64,000 bases of DNA from a virus, in IMG/VR virus record IMGVR_UViG_3300010389_002125, positions 1-64,000 of that record. One strand, written 5' to 3'. Of this stretch, positions 54,401-63,196 are shown piece by piece (positions within the stretch are counted from its first letter, which is position 1; the number at the start of each line of letters is the position of its first letter). Under the pieces are notes generated by a model, which worked only from the letters and a program-made list of their open reading frames with translations, was not told where the DNA came from and did not search any database. The position numbers were made by a program, and so were the translations under genes.

Positions 54401-57400
54401 TACTGTTTTTTACGGTAAACCTCATTGGTTGTATACTTCTGGTGTTGTTCCAGTAACTACTGGTTTTCCTGGTGAAGATAGAGCTGGTCTGGGTCCAAAA
54501 ATAAGAGAGCCAGATATGGATTTCTTGAACGTTATGGATAAGATAAATGCAGAAACAAATCCATTAGCAGATTATGCTGCTTATTTTTCTGCTAACGAAA
54601 CGTCAGAAGTTTTTAAGTCTTTATCTGAGAATAAAAGAAATGGTACTGGAATATATGCACCTACTAATTATGTTAGAGGTAAAATTATTAATTTTTACGA
54701 TGAGGCCTCTTTGTTTTACGCAGAGCCATCAGGTAGAAATGGTTCACCAGTTGTCAAGGCTGCGCTACCTTTAGCTAGGGCCAACTTATTTATTGGCCCT
54801 CACCTGCCGGTAGATACTACGGGTGGAGATTCAGGAGTCCCTGGGACCCGCTTGAGCGTACCAGTTGCTGAAATGAAACAATCTGGCAGACATCAGCAGA
54901 TAGTTAATTTAGTGCCTAGGTATTCTGTGTCTGCTTTTTCTGATTTTACTGATAGATATGAAATCTACGGCGGTGCAAATATATATAGAATGACTGGATA
55001 CTATGAAAGTGTTGGTTATGACGAGCAGGATCAACAATTTTCAGATACATGGACTAGGCTTATAGAAATAGAAAATCAGTTTCTTGGGGCAGATGAAGGT
55101 GAACAGGGACAAGATGATTATGTAGCAAGGCAAAGGTTGGTTTCATCTTCTGGTATCTTTAATTTTGATACGCCGTTAGCGCTTGAGCAGCTTCAGCAGG
55201 TGTCTTCAGATTTTACTCCGCTAGATGATTCCGTCCACATCAGCATGCCTTTCCCAAGTCTTCAAAAAGGTTTACCAAATCAAATATATGAAGAAACAGG
55301 TTTATTTGAATACTCTGAAACTTTTGACAGTATAGAAACTGGTCTGTTAAATTATTCAAATATATACGATGAGTGGGGTTCACCTAAAACTCCTGAAGAT
55401 GAGCAGTTCTATATAGCTATGAGATGGCCTTACGAGCCTAATGTAGATGATGCGGGTAAGCAGAAATTTAAAGATCAGTATGATATAAGTGAGTTTTATG
55501 GCACCGCAGAAGATTATAAGAATAGAAAAGTTTTAGTCTTTTCTCCAGGAACGGGAAGAGCTGTTGTTTGTAGGCCAGCATTTTTTCACTGGGGTACTAA
55601 TCTGGAAGGGGTAAGCAGGACTGACGGCCTTGTTTCTCCCGACGCAGCTTATTATTTAGGTATAATTACGGGAAATGGTTTAGGTAGCTCAAGTGGCTAT
55701 AGGCCTGCGCCTCAAAATATGCCGTGCTATGTAGCTTTTGTTCCTGATGAAATTCCCGTTGGTGTAATTTCTGACACAGTTTCACCCGTAAATACTTTCG
55801 AAATAGTAGGTGAACCCTCAAGATCCATAGACGATCAAGTTTATGCTAGTACCTTTGGTGAAAATCTTTTTGATCTAAGAAGAGTGCTTAGTACTGCAAA
55901 TTTAAATGATCATGTAATAGGTTTTGGCAATTTCCATAATGCCGCCTCAGGTCCGCTACAAGCTTATGCTTCTGTGAACGACGCTTCAAACCGAATTGAA
56001 ACTATTAATTCTAGATACGGAAGCCTCTCTGCTTATTCACCAACAGAAAGCACTAGGTTGTATGATTCATCTTATGGACTCCAATATGGAGGCAATGCTT
56101 ATCTTATAGGTCAAGGGGCAAGAAACTTTATAGATGCAGCTATTCAGGGGCAATATGAGCTTATTACGCAAGACGCCTTAAGGCAAAACTTAGAAAGTGA
56201 AATAGGTGACATAAATCAAAGCAATGCTGACACACCTTCTGGAAGAATATCTTTTGCAACAGTTTTTGATGAAACAGATACAATATCTATTGATGCAAGA
56301 AAGTTTTATGATGAAGACTATTCTTCTGAGGTTCAGGTTATAGCAGGTGACGGAAGGACAGTTTATGACGCTCAGGAAATATGGGATCAGTTTAGGTATC
56401 AGTATCATGAGCTAGATAGCGTAAAAGCCATATTTACCCAAATGTATGGTTTTGATCCAGATTCAGATGAAGAGTTTCCAGATTTCTTTCAAAGTATTTT
56501 ATCAGGAAGTAATGAATCTAAGTTTTTAGATTTATTTTCCGCTAGTGGAGGTTCTGCATTAGATGAGTTTTCTTTAATACTTGGCTCAGATTTTGTGTCG
56601 GAGCTTTATTCTGATCCAAGTGGCAGTGGTGATCAGTTGGTGGCTGACCGTAATTTAGAGGAAGCTATAGAATATGCTAGAGAAAACTTTATTGACGCAC
56701 CTGCATCTGAAGGCGGTATTATAGAGAGTATAAACTCTTTTCTAGTAAAGAGGTTGGAATTTGTTAGGGATAGATTTATAGTTAGTGACACTCTGCTTAC
56801 TGCAGCACAGTCACAAATATCCACTATAGCAGCGAATAGCGCTGATTCGGAAGTCGATGATGCTGAGACACTCGAAACGGATCCGCTTGGTAGACCTATT
56901 GAGGGGCCAGGTTTTGGTAGAGGTACTGCAACTGGAAGCTATAGTGACTTGGGCACATTAATTACTACGCCTAAACAATTATTCTTGCTTATGGTAGCTT
57001 CTTTTAGGCAGAAGATGTGGGAGAATCCTTATGCAAGGGCATGGGTTGTTCTCAAGCCTGACTTGAGGATTGGTAAGCTTGGTCTTGGCGCTAGAGGTAC
57101 TAGGTGGAGCCTTAAGCCGATAGATATTATATTTAGAGCATACATAGACCCTTATGGCGATTATGCTGTTAATGACGACAAGTTCCTATCTCTTCTTGCC
57201 AGTACTAAGGGTGAGGGTAATAGTTCTGGAAATATGTTTGCATGGACGACTGAGTCTGTTGGAGATTTTTTCTCTCAGAATGTCGCTCCAATATATAACG
57301 CAATTGCGGATAGTTTAGATGGTTTACTTTCAGTATTTAAATTGTCTACTCAGCAAATGGGCTATGCTCTTCAGGAAGCGTCTTCTTTCAGAAGACATGC

Positions 57401-59885
57401 TAATGTAATGAATAAGGCTTTTAATGATTCCATTTACTATTCCTTAGGTAGAGAAGGCTCCCTTCTTAGGGGGGTTGATAATCCATTTACTAGGGAGTAT
57501 GGAGAGCCAGTTCTTGAAGTTAGAGAACCTTTCCAAAAGCTTCATTACCTTAGCTCTTTTAGTCATATTTTAAATAATCAAATTCAAGAAAATCTAAACA
57601 ATGTTGCCACAGTAATTACTGGTGTTTCTGACGGAAAATATCCAGTAACTGTAGCTTTAGACAAAGGTGCTCCAGCTGAAAGGCAGGTCGAGAAGACAAT
57701 AGAAACAGGAATATATTTCGACAATGCTATAGGTACTGGGGTTCTGGGTATAATACATCCGATTATGCATCCGTTTGAAACTTTTAGAGGGTTTAGCAAA
57801 AATGCTCAAGGTACACCAGATGAGTTAACGGCAAGAAGAATTGCTTTGGCACACTTGAAGGAAAATATTAAAGATATATATCAAGGTGAACTTATAATTA
57901 TCGGCAATCCCGATATAAGACCTCATGATTTAGTTTATTTATCAGATGTTTACGAAAGAATGTATGGAATATTTGAAGTTGAACAGGTTGTTCACAATTT
58001 TACTCCTGAGTTAGGATTTACTACTTCAATTACACCCAATGCTCTAGTTACTGTTAATGATCCAGCTAGATGGTTTTTGACCTCATGGATACATTCGTGG
58101 TTTTCAAAGCAAGCTATAAGAAACGACGCAAGGGTTTTAATGGATAGAGCTAAAGCTGGGTCATCTGGTATGTCTCTCGGTGGTCAAGTTTCAATGGATA
58201 GATTGGCTCAAATACTAGAGCCTCAAATAGTTGGAGGACTTCAGTATACTCATGGGTCAAGCGCTTTAGTTAAAGATGCAGTAGCTATGAAGACCGCTCA
58301 AGCAATGCCTGATGTCTCCAAGTCAATGACAGAACTATTGTCTTCAAACTCGAGCGGTGCCGGAGGCCTTGCTGCAGTCGGTAGCACAGCAACAGGTATG
58401 ATCGTAGGCGGTATTGCGGCAGGTCTTGGGGCTGTTGCTGCTCCGTTCACAGCTGGAACAAGTGCAGCAATTGGGTTAGCAGTTTCTAGTGCCGTCACAC
58501 AGTTGTCTTGGAAAGGTTGGTCTTGGGTAAGAGATAATCTTTTAGATCAGCATGGATGCTATGTGCAGTACTTAAGTAAAAATGGTCAGCCAATGGACGC
58601 GGGACTATCTTATAATCAAGGCATGGTAGTAGGTAAGCATCATAGTAAGGCACTCCTACCTGGTGTTCTTGGTGTTAGAAGAAAGGTTAGGACAGTTGAC
58701 GGTCATGCTTACGTAAGAACTGATGACTTACTAAAGAGTATGGGTTGGAAAGAAGTTGAGATAGATAGTTTTGTAAGGTATGCCTCTTACGAGAACGCCT
58801 TAGTTCATGCAAGGGTTTTAAGATTAGCTGGGCTTTCGCCAGAGCAGGCATCCCTGTCGGATGCTTTTAGGGTTTTAGCTAGGGTAGTTGAAGTTAAGGG
58901 TGGTGACTATATTCGTGTTGAAGATATAATATCTGGATATGAGCTTGATGTTAAGTTAGATGGTATAGAGACTGAGAGAGTGAATGAGATAGGTCTTCGT
59001 GTAGATTCAGCTTTAAACACTACGGAGCAAAGTTTAATGCTCGCAGATGCAAAAGCGCCAGCTTCCAGATCTGCGCTGCATGTCGCAGATTCACTAAAAG
59101 ACAAAATATTTATTGTAAGGATTAATGAAACAAGGTCTGGCTCAACAGCTAGTGTAAGCGAGGACTATGAGCCAGGTAGCTATGACAATAGAGTCGGTAA
59201 CTATCAAAAAGATGGGGATAATACTTTGGGAACCTTGTTTTACCATTTCCCAAATGATTGGATTTATTCGACTATTAGGCGGGTGTCTAACTTACTTAGA
59301 AATGCGAATGCTGGGGCATCGGTTGTCCCGTTGGAGAATTCCTCTTTCTTGGATGAGGAAACAGCTGAAGCTATAGCTGAGCAACTTGACATTACGATTG
59401 AGGAAGTCTATGACTTGAATTGGTCTAATCTTCCTGGGGCTCCTAGCGCCCCAGTTTCTACGACATCTGACTTTTTAAGTGTATATAAGAGTTCTTTAGA
59501 TACAGAGTCAGTTTTTTATTCTAGATTTGAATCTATTTATAGATCAATAGATCAGTATTTTACAGCGTATGATTTTTATGCACTTGCTCAAATAACATCG
59601 TCCGACATTTTGTATGATTTATCAGATGAGGGTAAAAAGCAATTTTCTAATATAGTAGCTATGTCTCTTTTGGCTAAGCTTTATTCAACTGTTTCAGAGT
59701 GGCCAAGAGTTAGTTGGGATCAGTACCACGAAGATGGTGTTCCTTATTCTTTAAACTGGGAAATGGTTACTAAGAATTTGGCTGAAGTTAAAGTTTCAGA
59801 TCTTCTTACCAAGTCGCCTTCTGTTATTAGCGCTGAAGAAAGAATTATAAGTACAGAATATTATGTTCCAGGAATAGATTATTAA
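48474..59885 (+). CDS. Baseplate hub megaprotein (3803 aa, multi-domain)
   Basis: One uninterrupted frame of 11.4 kb. Seen, in order: a helical N-terminus to about 450; a tube/hub-type domain at about 463-615 (ending STVPNFPFALAVDLNLLNFD); a related copy at about 952-1085 (STVPNYPHVYQVNLSLVDFD); a gpD/gp27-type hub element GVRVHLRAGYGSNPNALQTL at 1570-1589, continuing NGVITNVEQGEIVTI; a Gly/Ala hydrophobic run near 1720-1770 and a glycine zipper near 1876-1913; a second hub element IIIGNPDIRPHDLVYL (about 3141-3156), then IFEVEQVVHNFTPELGFTTS; a third hydrophobic zipper about 3297-3343; and a possible SNase-like fold about 3465-3610. Known hub proteins are 300-600 residues, so this is an extreme fusion or expansion. 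It likely forms the central hub and membrane-contact channel. Confidence 0.82.
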   Translation: MSKINKESLIQSVSNDDTYDKLVEILTSSNHNVLLDFFLNGNYEGQSLGIGDGIETSFVGNGVLDIFDDELYSLISINKCISAAVRGTPSTESLTDDEVYSLYEEYWDFTYEYSLNFSEDSSLGIRTTLADFISGTGRSIPFDGQDPDYRLFCRIHFITQENLIFKSQNSAFVFAKLLLDRIYTWRQVVDEAGDLSDEELQQAIEDAEDISDSEYAAANSVVDSDEIFGILELYAAYSNSPSLDYGDVRQGLLRGLTDLVFVSGDPSPEDWQQFNMIFASSKISAISGLSADVKSNLFEFIEQSGLLQLAGYATSIGDFAKRRFASTANLDKLATDYVEAEVDVLWQSQAAIVINNLKNNPVMFASIQYYFPSLITYLVDALATIVDYSNNGQGGGLIEERQEEFIDSLEKAFGINTETGEAIFTLAFRAETTNNRISKALENSPFRQNNSPVNPDVFHLRLGAANFYVPPLTIDVNTQFKAGSLVGGAIRQRNTPKFNSGYRETNISMRLFFPNYEEIWGLSLDPNVPVDLSSDFEINFSADGDSDQKIDKFLSSLRGLVAAFKYSPILPVKSHYLNSVHGITGVCLQSISISTVPNFPFALAVDLNLLNFDHQAFLPMIKDFNQSVHWGKYRTYMGRAANHLHSYVNENFLIKTSDSKDDSEEAIDLSIYPEDPDVSFDDVEVVEFDQDILRTNVLDEWRNGNHLSLYVPAETQTKLFLPDTASFRSDQEDLHTDLHEPLWAQILERYGFDLNQSSTYGVSLSEARDLSLSKSYSMSSYELVKNSLDILTASVNSQDTASAIYSELVQGFIIENNSSLDDVRIDWLKQRNDGGSEAQDFSSYSDPGPWYFSGKVLSGPDGNYDLSQAKKLIWAVSNDSREYFEQLIDSEIQRIKTSTNVDYVDRSKIEEDIKRAFNVSLYERFFQNGFVQNLMEAVKDRSGSQRFNEWEVPMLKVDLDPSSVIIRGVSLTMGNNFAKMQVQMQDEPAYQFIGGRDTIVNMSMTVFGEAELIKIKRVFDHVSGLARLEHSTGVIGFLGIKNVITALSGVKYVIPMNYQVSTVPNYPHVYQVNLSLVDFDVFQQKREELSNKLQKEMVTEFMTKKNPFLRIKQLWGSFNSYPDFPLYVKDEEGNVVGNLDPDFYFRSFQMYDDDVIYNFTSEQPNIQSHNFDDGADRDIGTRAMYTYLVTSMESILRNYDELGSRGVASQLVDLASEVNMTKDEFVRTLRSVFSTHDVAIIRQENVLTNLFRIADESVETNIFLEDIGSAPFVVGDLSASDSSALDSIEAALAGEYSLSSDVYENEYGQTVQEVSFHPDYVDFHHVITLLNSVEQDEVDKGRVAAMLQTAMGIHFGYISRENGRFYFSSSGDTVTVQAEDQTSSRNLRPSYPKDIQTPDSAFSESDPAASGVPGVQPLHKYQNAYDGSEHAHWEKMMVDANYRDVSGRMLRAFPTYMLWLIDEGGYFAGVKLFDNFYGLQSIMDFSVVSSEDLLGDTLVFRVSNLYSKLTTPESNKIFNPNIGDGDGEELSLTEGLSGIVDLILNRSRNILSHMRHEYIVDVNNIRLKPGVRVHLRAGYGSNPNALQTLFNGVITNVEQGEIVTITAQSDAIELGAVVNSTNKNGDSGKIDGGVDTGLYMSEPRDLMIRLLSMGASRTREAIAHATKGVIFSENKFGIRHFGNMLYEPLNSQEGAKHDAIRSAMSEALLAVGNSDLNPLSMAADAAARTGAAAAGGVGLVTGNIPLAMRGFGYSMRGGAIGAIGQMIANLNSQIDFEIYKRNIYPGNGTGVAQFLGGDLDDGWTSTASIIPSENNSAVGSRVENDLGFVTDVSWNRLLESYQSGNYGPSNTLGVLTDGGEIYEQDSPVTSVGLATVGGAAIGGILGSIIPGAGTIAGAKIGSIGGGLVGVLSGKTGQNFFRTMGLLSANPDDDLPGFDEVSFRAQTYMRSVWDVFQTCARLLPNYIVAVRPFEDRSTVFYGKPHWLYTSGVVPVTTGFPGEDRAGLGPKIREPDMDFLNVMDKINAETNPLADYAAYFSANETSEVFKSLSENKRNGTGIYAPTNYVRGKIINFYDEASLFYAEPSGRNGSPVVKAALPLARANLFIGPHLPVDTTGGDSGVPGTRLSVPVAEMKQSGRHQQIVNLVPRYSVSAFSDFTDRYEIYGGANIYRMTGYYESVGYDEQDQQFSDTWTRLIEIENQFLGADEGEQGQDDYVARQRLVSSSGIFNFDTPLALEQLQQVSSDFTPLDDSVHISMPFPSLQKGLPNQIYEETGLFEYSETFDSIETGLLNYSNIYDEWGSPKTPEDEQFYIAMRWPYEPNVDDAGKQKFKDQYDISEFYGTAEDYKNRKVLVFSPGTGRAVVCRPAFFHWGTNLEGVSRTDGLVSPDAAYYLGIITGNGLGSSSGYRPAPQNMPCYVAFVPDEIPVGVISDTVSPVNTFEIVGEPSRSIDDQVYASTFGENLFDLRRVLSTANLNDHVIGFGNFHNAASGPLQAYASVNDASNRIETINSRYGSLSAYSPTESTRLYDSSYGLQYGGNAYLIGQGARNFIDAAIQGQYELITQDALRQNLESEIGDINQSNADTPSGRISFATVFDETDTISIDARKFYDEDYSSEVQVIAGDGRTVYDAQEIWDQFRYQYHELDSVKAIFTQMYGFDPDSDEEFPDFFQSILSGSNESKFLDLFSASGGSALDEFSLILGSDFVSELYSDPSGSGDQLVADRNLEEAIEYARENFIDAPASEGGIIESINSFLVKRLEFVRDRFIVSDTLLTAAQSQISTIAANSADSEVDDAETLETDPLGRPIEGPGFGRGTATGSYSDLGTLITTPKQLFLLMVASFRQKMWENPYARAWVVLKPDLRIGKLGLGARGTRWSLKPIDIIFRAYIDPYGDYAVNDDKFLSLLASTKGEGNSSGNMFAWTTESVGDFFSQNVAPIYNAIADSLDGLLSVFKLSTQQMGYALQEASSFRRHANVMNKAFNDSIYYSLGREGSLLRGVDNPFTREYGEPVLEVREPFQKLHYLSSFSHILNNQIQENLNNVATVITGVSDGKYPVTVALDKGAPAERQVEKTIETGIYFDNAIGTGVLGIIHPIMHPFETFRGFSKNAQGTPDELTARRIALAHLKENIKDIYQGELIIIGNPDIRPHDLVYLSDVYERMYGIFEVEQVVHNFTPELGFTTSITPNALVTVNDPARWFLTSWIHSWFSKQAIRNDARVLMDRAKAGSSGMSLGGQVSMDRLAQILEPQIVGGLQYTHGSSALVKDAVAMKTAQAMPDVSKSMTELLSSNSSGAGGLAAVGSTATGMIVGGIAAGLGAVAAPFTAGTSAAIGLAVSSAVTQLSWKGWSWVRDNLLDQHGCYVQYLSKNGQPMDAGLSYNQGMVVGKHHSKALLPGVLGVRRKVRTVDGHAYVRTDDLLKSMGWKEVEIDSFVRYASYENALVHARVLRLAGLSPEQASLSDAFRVLARVVEVKGGDYIRVEDIISGYELDVKLDGIETERVNEIGLRVDSALNTTEQSLMLADAKAPASRSALHVADSLKDKIFIVRINETRSGSTASVSEDYEPGSYDNRVGNYQKDGDNTLGTLFYHFPNDWIYSTIRRVSNLLRNANAGASVVPLENSSFLDEETAEAIAEQLDITIEEVYDLNWSNLPGAPSAPVSTTSDFLSVYKSSLDTESVFYSRFESIYRSIDQYFTAYDFYALAQITSSDILYDLSDEGKKQFSNIVAMSLLAKLYSTVSEWPRVSWDQYHEDGVPYSLNWEMVTKNLAEVKVSDLLTKSPSVISAEERIISTEYYVPGIDY

Positions 59886-59896
59886 GGTGGTAAATT

Positions 59897-62152
59897 ATGT
59901 TTAATGGAAACAATGTATCATCTAGTCAATCAATAGTATCTGAATTCTTTTCTAGAAATTATCCAAATGGACAAAGGATAATTAAAAGTACCACTGATTC
60001 TAGAGTTGGGGCAGCAGCAGGTAGGAAAACCTTAACTTCACAGAGTATAGAGTCTACAGTTTCTTTAAGTAATCTTTTTAGAGATCCTAGGTTTGTTTTA
60101 ACTCAAAAGCCAAGACTTCTGCAGTCTAGTCTGAATAATGTTATTACAAGTGGAATAGAAACAGTATACTCACAAGGTGCTAGTATATCTGTAAAAGATC
60201 CCTCAGATCCTGAAGGGGTAAGGGTTTTAACTGGTGCAGCAGCAGCTAATCATGTGTTTCTGAATTCAAGTGTTACCACTAATGCTTCCTATGATTTTAT
60301 TTCAGGTGAATCAGCTTTCCTTAATCAGTTAGCTAATGCATCTTCTGATGTAGCTACAGCTGGTTATGTTTTTGGTTCCAATGGTGAAGCTTATCCTCAT
60401 GGTAGTCATAGTTCAATCCCCAATGCTGGACAAGTTTCTGCAGGTAATAGAATGGTATTACTAGAGTCTACATTTGGGCCTCAAGAAAAGGAATGGTATT
60501 TAGACAGAGCTAGAATGTTACAGGGTATGACCGGTTCAGATGGTACCCCTTCATTTGGTTCTCCTTCTACACTAGTAAATGGTTTTGATTTTGATATTGA
60601 AAATGGAAGACAGAACATAAGTGTACATAGTACGTATGTACCTGGTTTTAGTTCCGCTAATGTCGATATTCCAGATAGCATTATTAATGCAAGTATGCAA
60701 AAAGCATACATTGCTCCAGTTATTATAGAGTTTATGATATATATGAATTCTGATAATACAGATATATTCTTTGTTGGTAGTCCTGGAACTCAAAGAGCTG
60801 GAAATCCTGATCAACAAGGAAACAATTTTAGTCCACTTGAAGATGGTGACACTGTTTCTGCCCACGTAATGGGTAGAGCTTTAGATATTGGTGGTGTTAC
60901 AAATAGAGACGGGACTAGGGGTAAGTTAGATTTTGCTCAGTCAGGAGAACCTGTTGAAGTTTACAGGGAGGCTTTAGAGATCTTTTTAGATGAGCTAAAC
61001 ACACTAGGTGCTACTAGACCGGATCTCATACCTGACCTTATTATGATACACGATGACTTGGCGCCAATATATGGATTGAATTCAGGTGGCTTAGAAGATG
61101 CAGCTACCTATGTTAAGCAGCAGTATCCTAATCTTTTGTATGTTAATTTTGGAACTGATGGAAGTCATAATAATCACATTCACATAAGTTTTGCCCCTCA
61201 AAGGTCTGGCGTCTACGTGGGTCCAGGTGGGGCATTAGGTGGTTCGTCTCAAGCTGATGCCGGAGGTGCATCTGTTGGCGATACTTCTTATTATTCCGAT
61301 ACTATTGTCGCTAGTCCTCAAATAGTTTTTGAAGTTTATGGAAATAGTGTTTATACTAAAAATTATGCTACCACACCTTCGGATACTATAAGTAGAGAGC
61401 AACTCGTTAAATTGCTATATGCAACTTGTATGTCTTTAGAGGCCGCATGTCTATTCGCTGCCGTAGTCACGAGAGAGTCAAATTTAAGGCCGTATGTTAT
61501 AAACCCAAGAAGAAATGACTACTCTATAGGCTTATGGCAACAAAATATGCTTGCGCATGGTAGTAAAAATTATTATCTTCCCATCAACCCCAATGGTTCT
61601 GCTGGAGGTATCACAGAGGTTGGTTGGAAATTAGCTTATCAAAATTGGAATTCTATTGGTATGAATGCCTCAAATTTTGAAGCAAAATTGAGAGGCTTAG
61701 ATTCTGGTTTTACTGATTCCGAACTTAAAGCTGCCGCCAATCCAGCTGTATGGGTACCTCTTAATCAAGCATATATGTTGTATACAACCATAACTAGCAG
61801 AATTGCCCCTCAAACATTTAGTGCGGCAGATAAGATAGCTACAAGTCCTGATACAGGTTATATTTTTTCGCCATGGGGTGATTATAATAATGGACCTTAT
61901 TATGGATGGATCAGTAATGTAAGATTCAAGGAGGCTTATGATTTATTTGTGAGCTTTGGACAGCCAGGGGCTGATCTTCAACAGTGGGTTCTTGATATGT
62001 TTGCAAGCAGTTCGGGATCTTCTAGTATATCAGCGCAGTATGCAAACCAGTGGGTGAACGGTTGGCAGTTCCCTTCAGATTTGGTAGATGGTTCGTGGGT
62101 TAATGGTGGCGATCCGTATCAGATCGATACTATTACTGAAACAGTAACTTAG
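59897..62152 (+). CDS. Tail-associated cell-wall hydrolase: M15-like peptidase plus lysozyme-like domain
   Basis: A 751-residue protein that likely digests peptidoglycan at infection. An N-terminal about 240 residues probably anchors it in the tail. Residues about 250-435 match M15-type zinc D,D/L,D-peptidases: SAHVMGRALDIG with H323 and D330, and HNNHIHISF with H427/H429. Residues about 490-700 resemble goose-lysozyme/SLT-type transglycosylases: VVTRESNLRPYVINP with E527 as the likely acid, then DYSIGLWQQNMLAHG. The order peptidase then glycosidase, in one chain between hub and spike genes, fits a baseplate component. No signal peptide is present and no holin is beside it, so this is not the late-lysis endolysin. 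AAGG precedes ATG. Confidence 0.85.
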   Translation: MFNGNNVSSSQSIVSEFFSRNYPNGQRIIKSTTDSRVGAAAGRKTLTSQSIESTVSLSNLFRDPRFVLTQKPRLLQSSLNNVITSGIETVYSQGASISVKDPSDPEGVRVLTGAAAANHVFLNSSVTTNASYDFISGESAFLNQLANASSDVATAGYVFGSNGEAYPHGSHSSIPNAGQVSAGNRMVLLESTFGPQEKEWYLDRARMLQGMTGSDGTPSFGSPSTLVNGFDFDIENGRQNISVHSTYVPGFSSANVDIPDSIINASMQKAYIAPVIIEFMIYMNSDNTDIFFVGSPGTQRAGNPDQQGNNFSPLEDGDTVSAHVMGRALDIGGVTNRDGTRGKLDFAQSGEPVEVYREALEIFLDELNTLGATRPDLIPDLIMIHDDLAPIYGLNSGGLEDAATYVKQQYPNLLYVNFGTDGSHNNHIHISFAPQRSGVYVGPGGALGGSSQADAGGASVGDTSYYSDTIVASPQIVFEVYGNSVYTKNYATTPSDTISREQLVKLLYATCMSLEAACLFAAVVTRESNLRPYVINPRRNDYSIGLWQQNMLAHGSKNYYLPINPNGSAGGITEVGWKLAYQNWNSIGMNASNFEAKLRGLDSGFTDSELKAAANPAVWVPLNQAYMLYTTITSRIAPQTFSAADKIATSPDTGYIFSPWGDYNNGPYYGWISNVRFKEAYDLFVSFGQPGADLQQWVLDMFASSSGSSSISAQYANQWVNGWQFPSDLVDGSWVNGGDPYQIDTITETVT

Positions 62153-62165
62153 TTAGGAGATTTTT

Positions 62166-62537
62166 ATGCCGGTTAACTATCCAAAATTTGACAAAAAGAT
62201 ACAAGAACAAATAGAGAGTTATAATTTTCAACAGTCTAAAACTAGATCTGGTATTATAACCTCTGTTGACATAAGGTCAAATACTGCATCAGTGATGTTG
62301 GACAACCCACATACTGGAGAGATGGGAAGTGTATTGACTAGTGTTCCCTATCCATCGTCAGAAGGTGTTCAAATGGTTGCACCTCTTTTGGGCACGCGTT
62401 GTCTGGTAGCTTTTAGGGGTAAAAATGAGTCAGAACCATATATATTATCGGTTTACGATTCTGCAAGTAATATGTTGAAAAGGCATTCTAAGAATAATGT
62501 TAAGACAGGTATTCCTAAATTTATGGTGGCAAAATAA
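62166..62537 (+). CDS. Baseplate spike OB-fold protein (gpV/gp5-N-like)
   Basis: A 123-residue protein. RSGIITSVDIRSNTASVMLD, then GVQMVAPLLGTRCLVAFRGK and EPYILSVYD, give the five-strand OB-barrel seen at the base of phage spikes. TAGGAGA precedes the ATG. The short length means it lacks its own beta-helix, which may be provided by the next protein; the genes overlap by one base. Expected to form the trimeric collar of the membrane-piercing spike under the hub. Confidence 0.75.
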   Translation: MPVNYPKFDKKIQEQIESYNFQQSKTRSGIITSVDIRSNTASVMLDNPHTGEMGSVLTSVPYPSSEGVQMVAPLLGTRCLVAFRGKNESEPYILSVYDSASNMLKRHSKNNVKTGIPKFMVAK

Positions 62538-63196
62538 TGAGATACAGAAATAATTTATCAAAGTTTGGTAATCAACAAAGATTTAATCTTTCAGCTAAAA
62601 ATGAGATAAGAAGAAGAGATGAGTTTTCTGACAGGGAAGTTGGATTAACTCATCCTGATTTATCTTCTTTCATAAGATTGAACGACGCTGGTGATATTGA
62701 GATTTTTGCTGGTCCAGAAGTTGGTATAATAATAAGTGCCAAATCAAATACTATATCTTTTTTTGCGGACACTGTTAAAATTAACACTAAAGAAGATGGA
62801 CTTAAGTGGAATACCTATAATTTCAACTACTCTGCAAATACATATAGAGAACCAACTCTTGTGAAAATAAATAAGAAGAGGGTACATTCGGCCATTAACA
62901 ATGTTACTTTCTATCTTGATAATATTGGCAATCTAGATGAGGAAGAAATGCAAAACACTGTTACTATTAATAACGATTATGGCTTTTCGTCAGATTCACA
63001 AAGAGAAACTGTTCCTCAACAAAACTTAAAACCTAAAGTAGATTACTCTGGATTGACAGAGGATCAAATAGGATTGCTTCAGGTTTATGTTAATGATTTT
63101 TCTAATGATCACATTAACAGAGTAATCAGTCTCGTTAAAGATGGATATTCGGTTGAGGAGTCACATAAGTTAATTTTAGGGCAGGGTTATGAGTGA
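62537..63196 (+). CDS. Spike-tip/beta-helix-like baseplate protein
   Basis: A 219-residue protein. Residues about 35-90 have alternating short strands (FIRLNDAGDIEIFAGPEVGI, then IISAKSNTISFFADTVKI) of the kind in triple-stranded spike beta-helices (VgrG/gp5-C). The remainder is polar, and the C-terminus is helical with a UBA-like flavour (SGLTEDQIGLLQVYVNDF, then DHINRVISLVKDGYSVEE). It sits between the OB-fold spike protein and the gp25-like wedge, consistent with a spike or wedge-hub adaptor. Family not recognised. Confidence 0.68.
   Translation: MRYRNNLSKFGNQQRFNLSAKNEIRRRDEFSDREVGLTHPDLSSFIRLNDAGDIEIFAGPEVGIIISAKSNTISFFADTVKINTKEDGLKWNTYNFNYSANTYREPTLVKINKKRVHSAINNVTFYLDNIGNLDEEEMQNTVTINNDYGFSSDSQRETVPQQNLKPKVDYSGLTEDQIGLLQVYVNDFSNDHINRVISLVKDGYSVEESHKLILGQGYE

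Noticed and set aside
59897-62152. Late-lysis endolysin
   Set aside because: It has a long N-terminal virion-type region, lies between hub and spike genes and has no neighbouring holin or spanin, so a tail-associated hydrolase is more likely.
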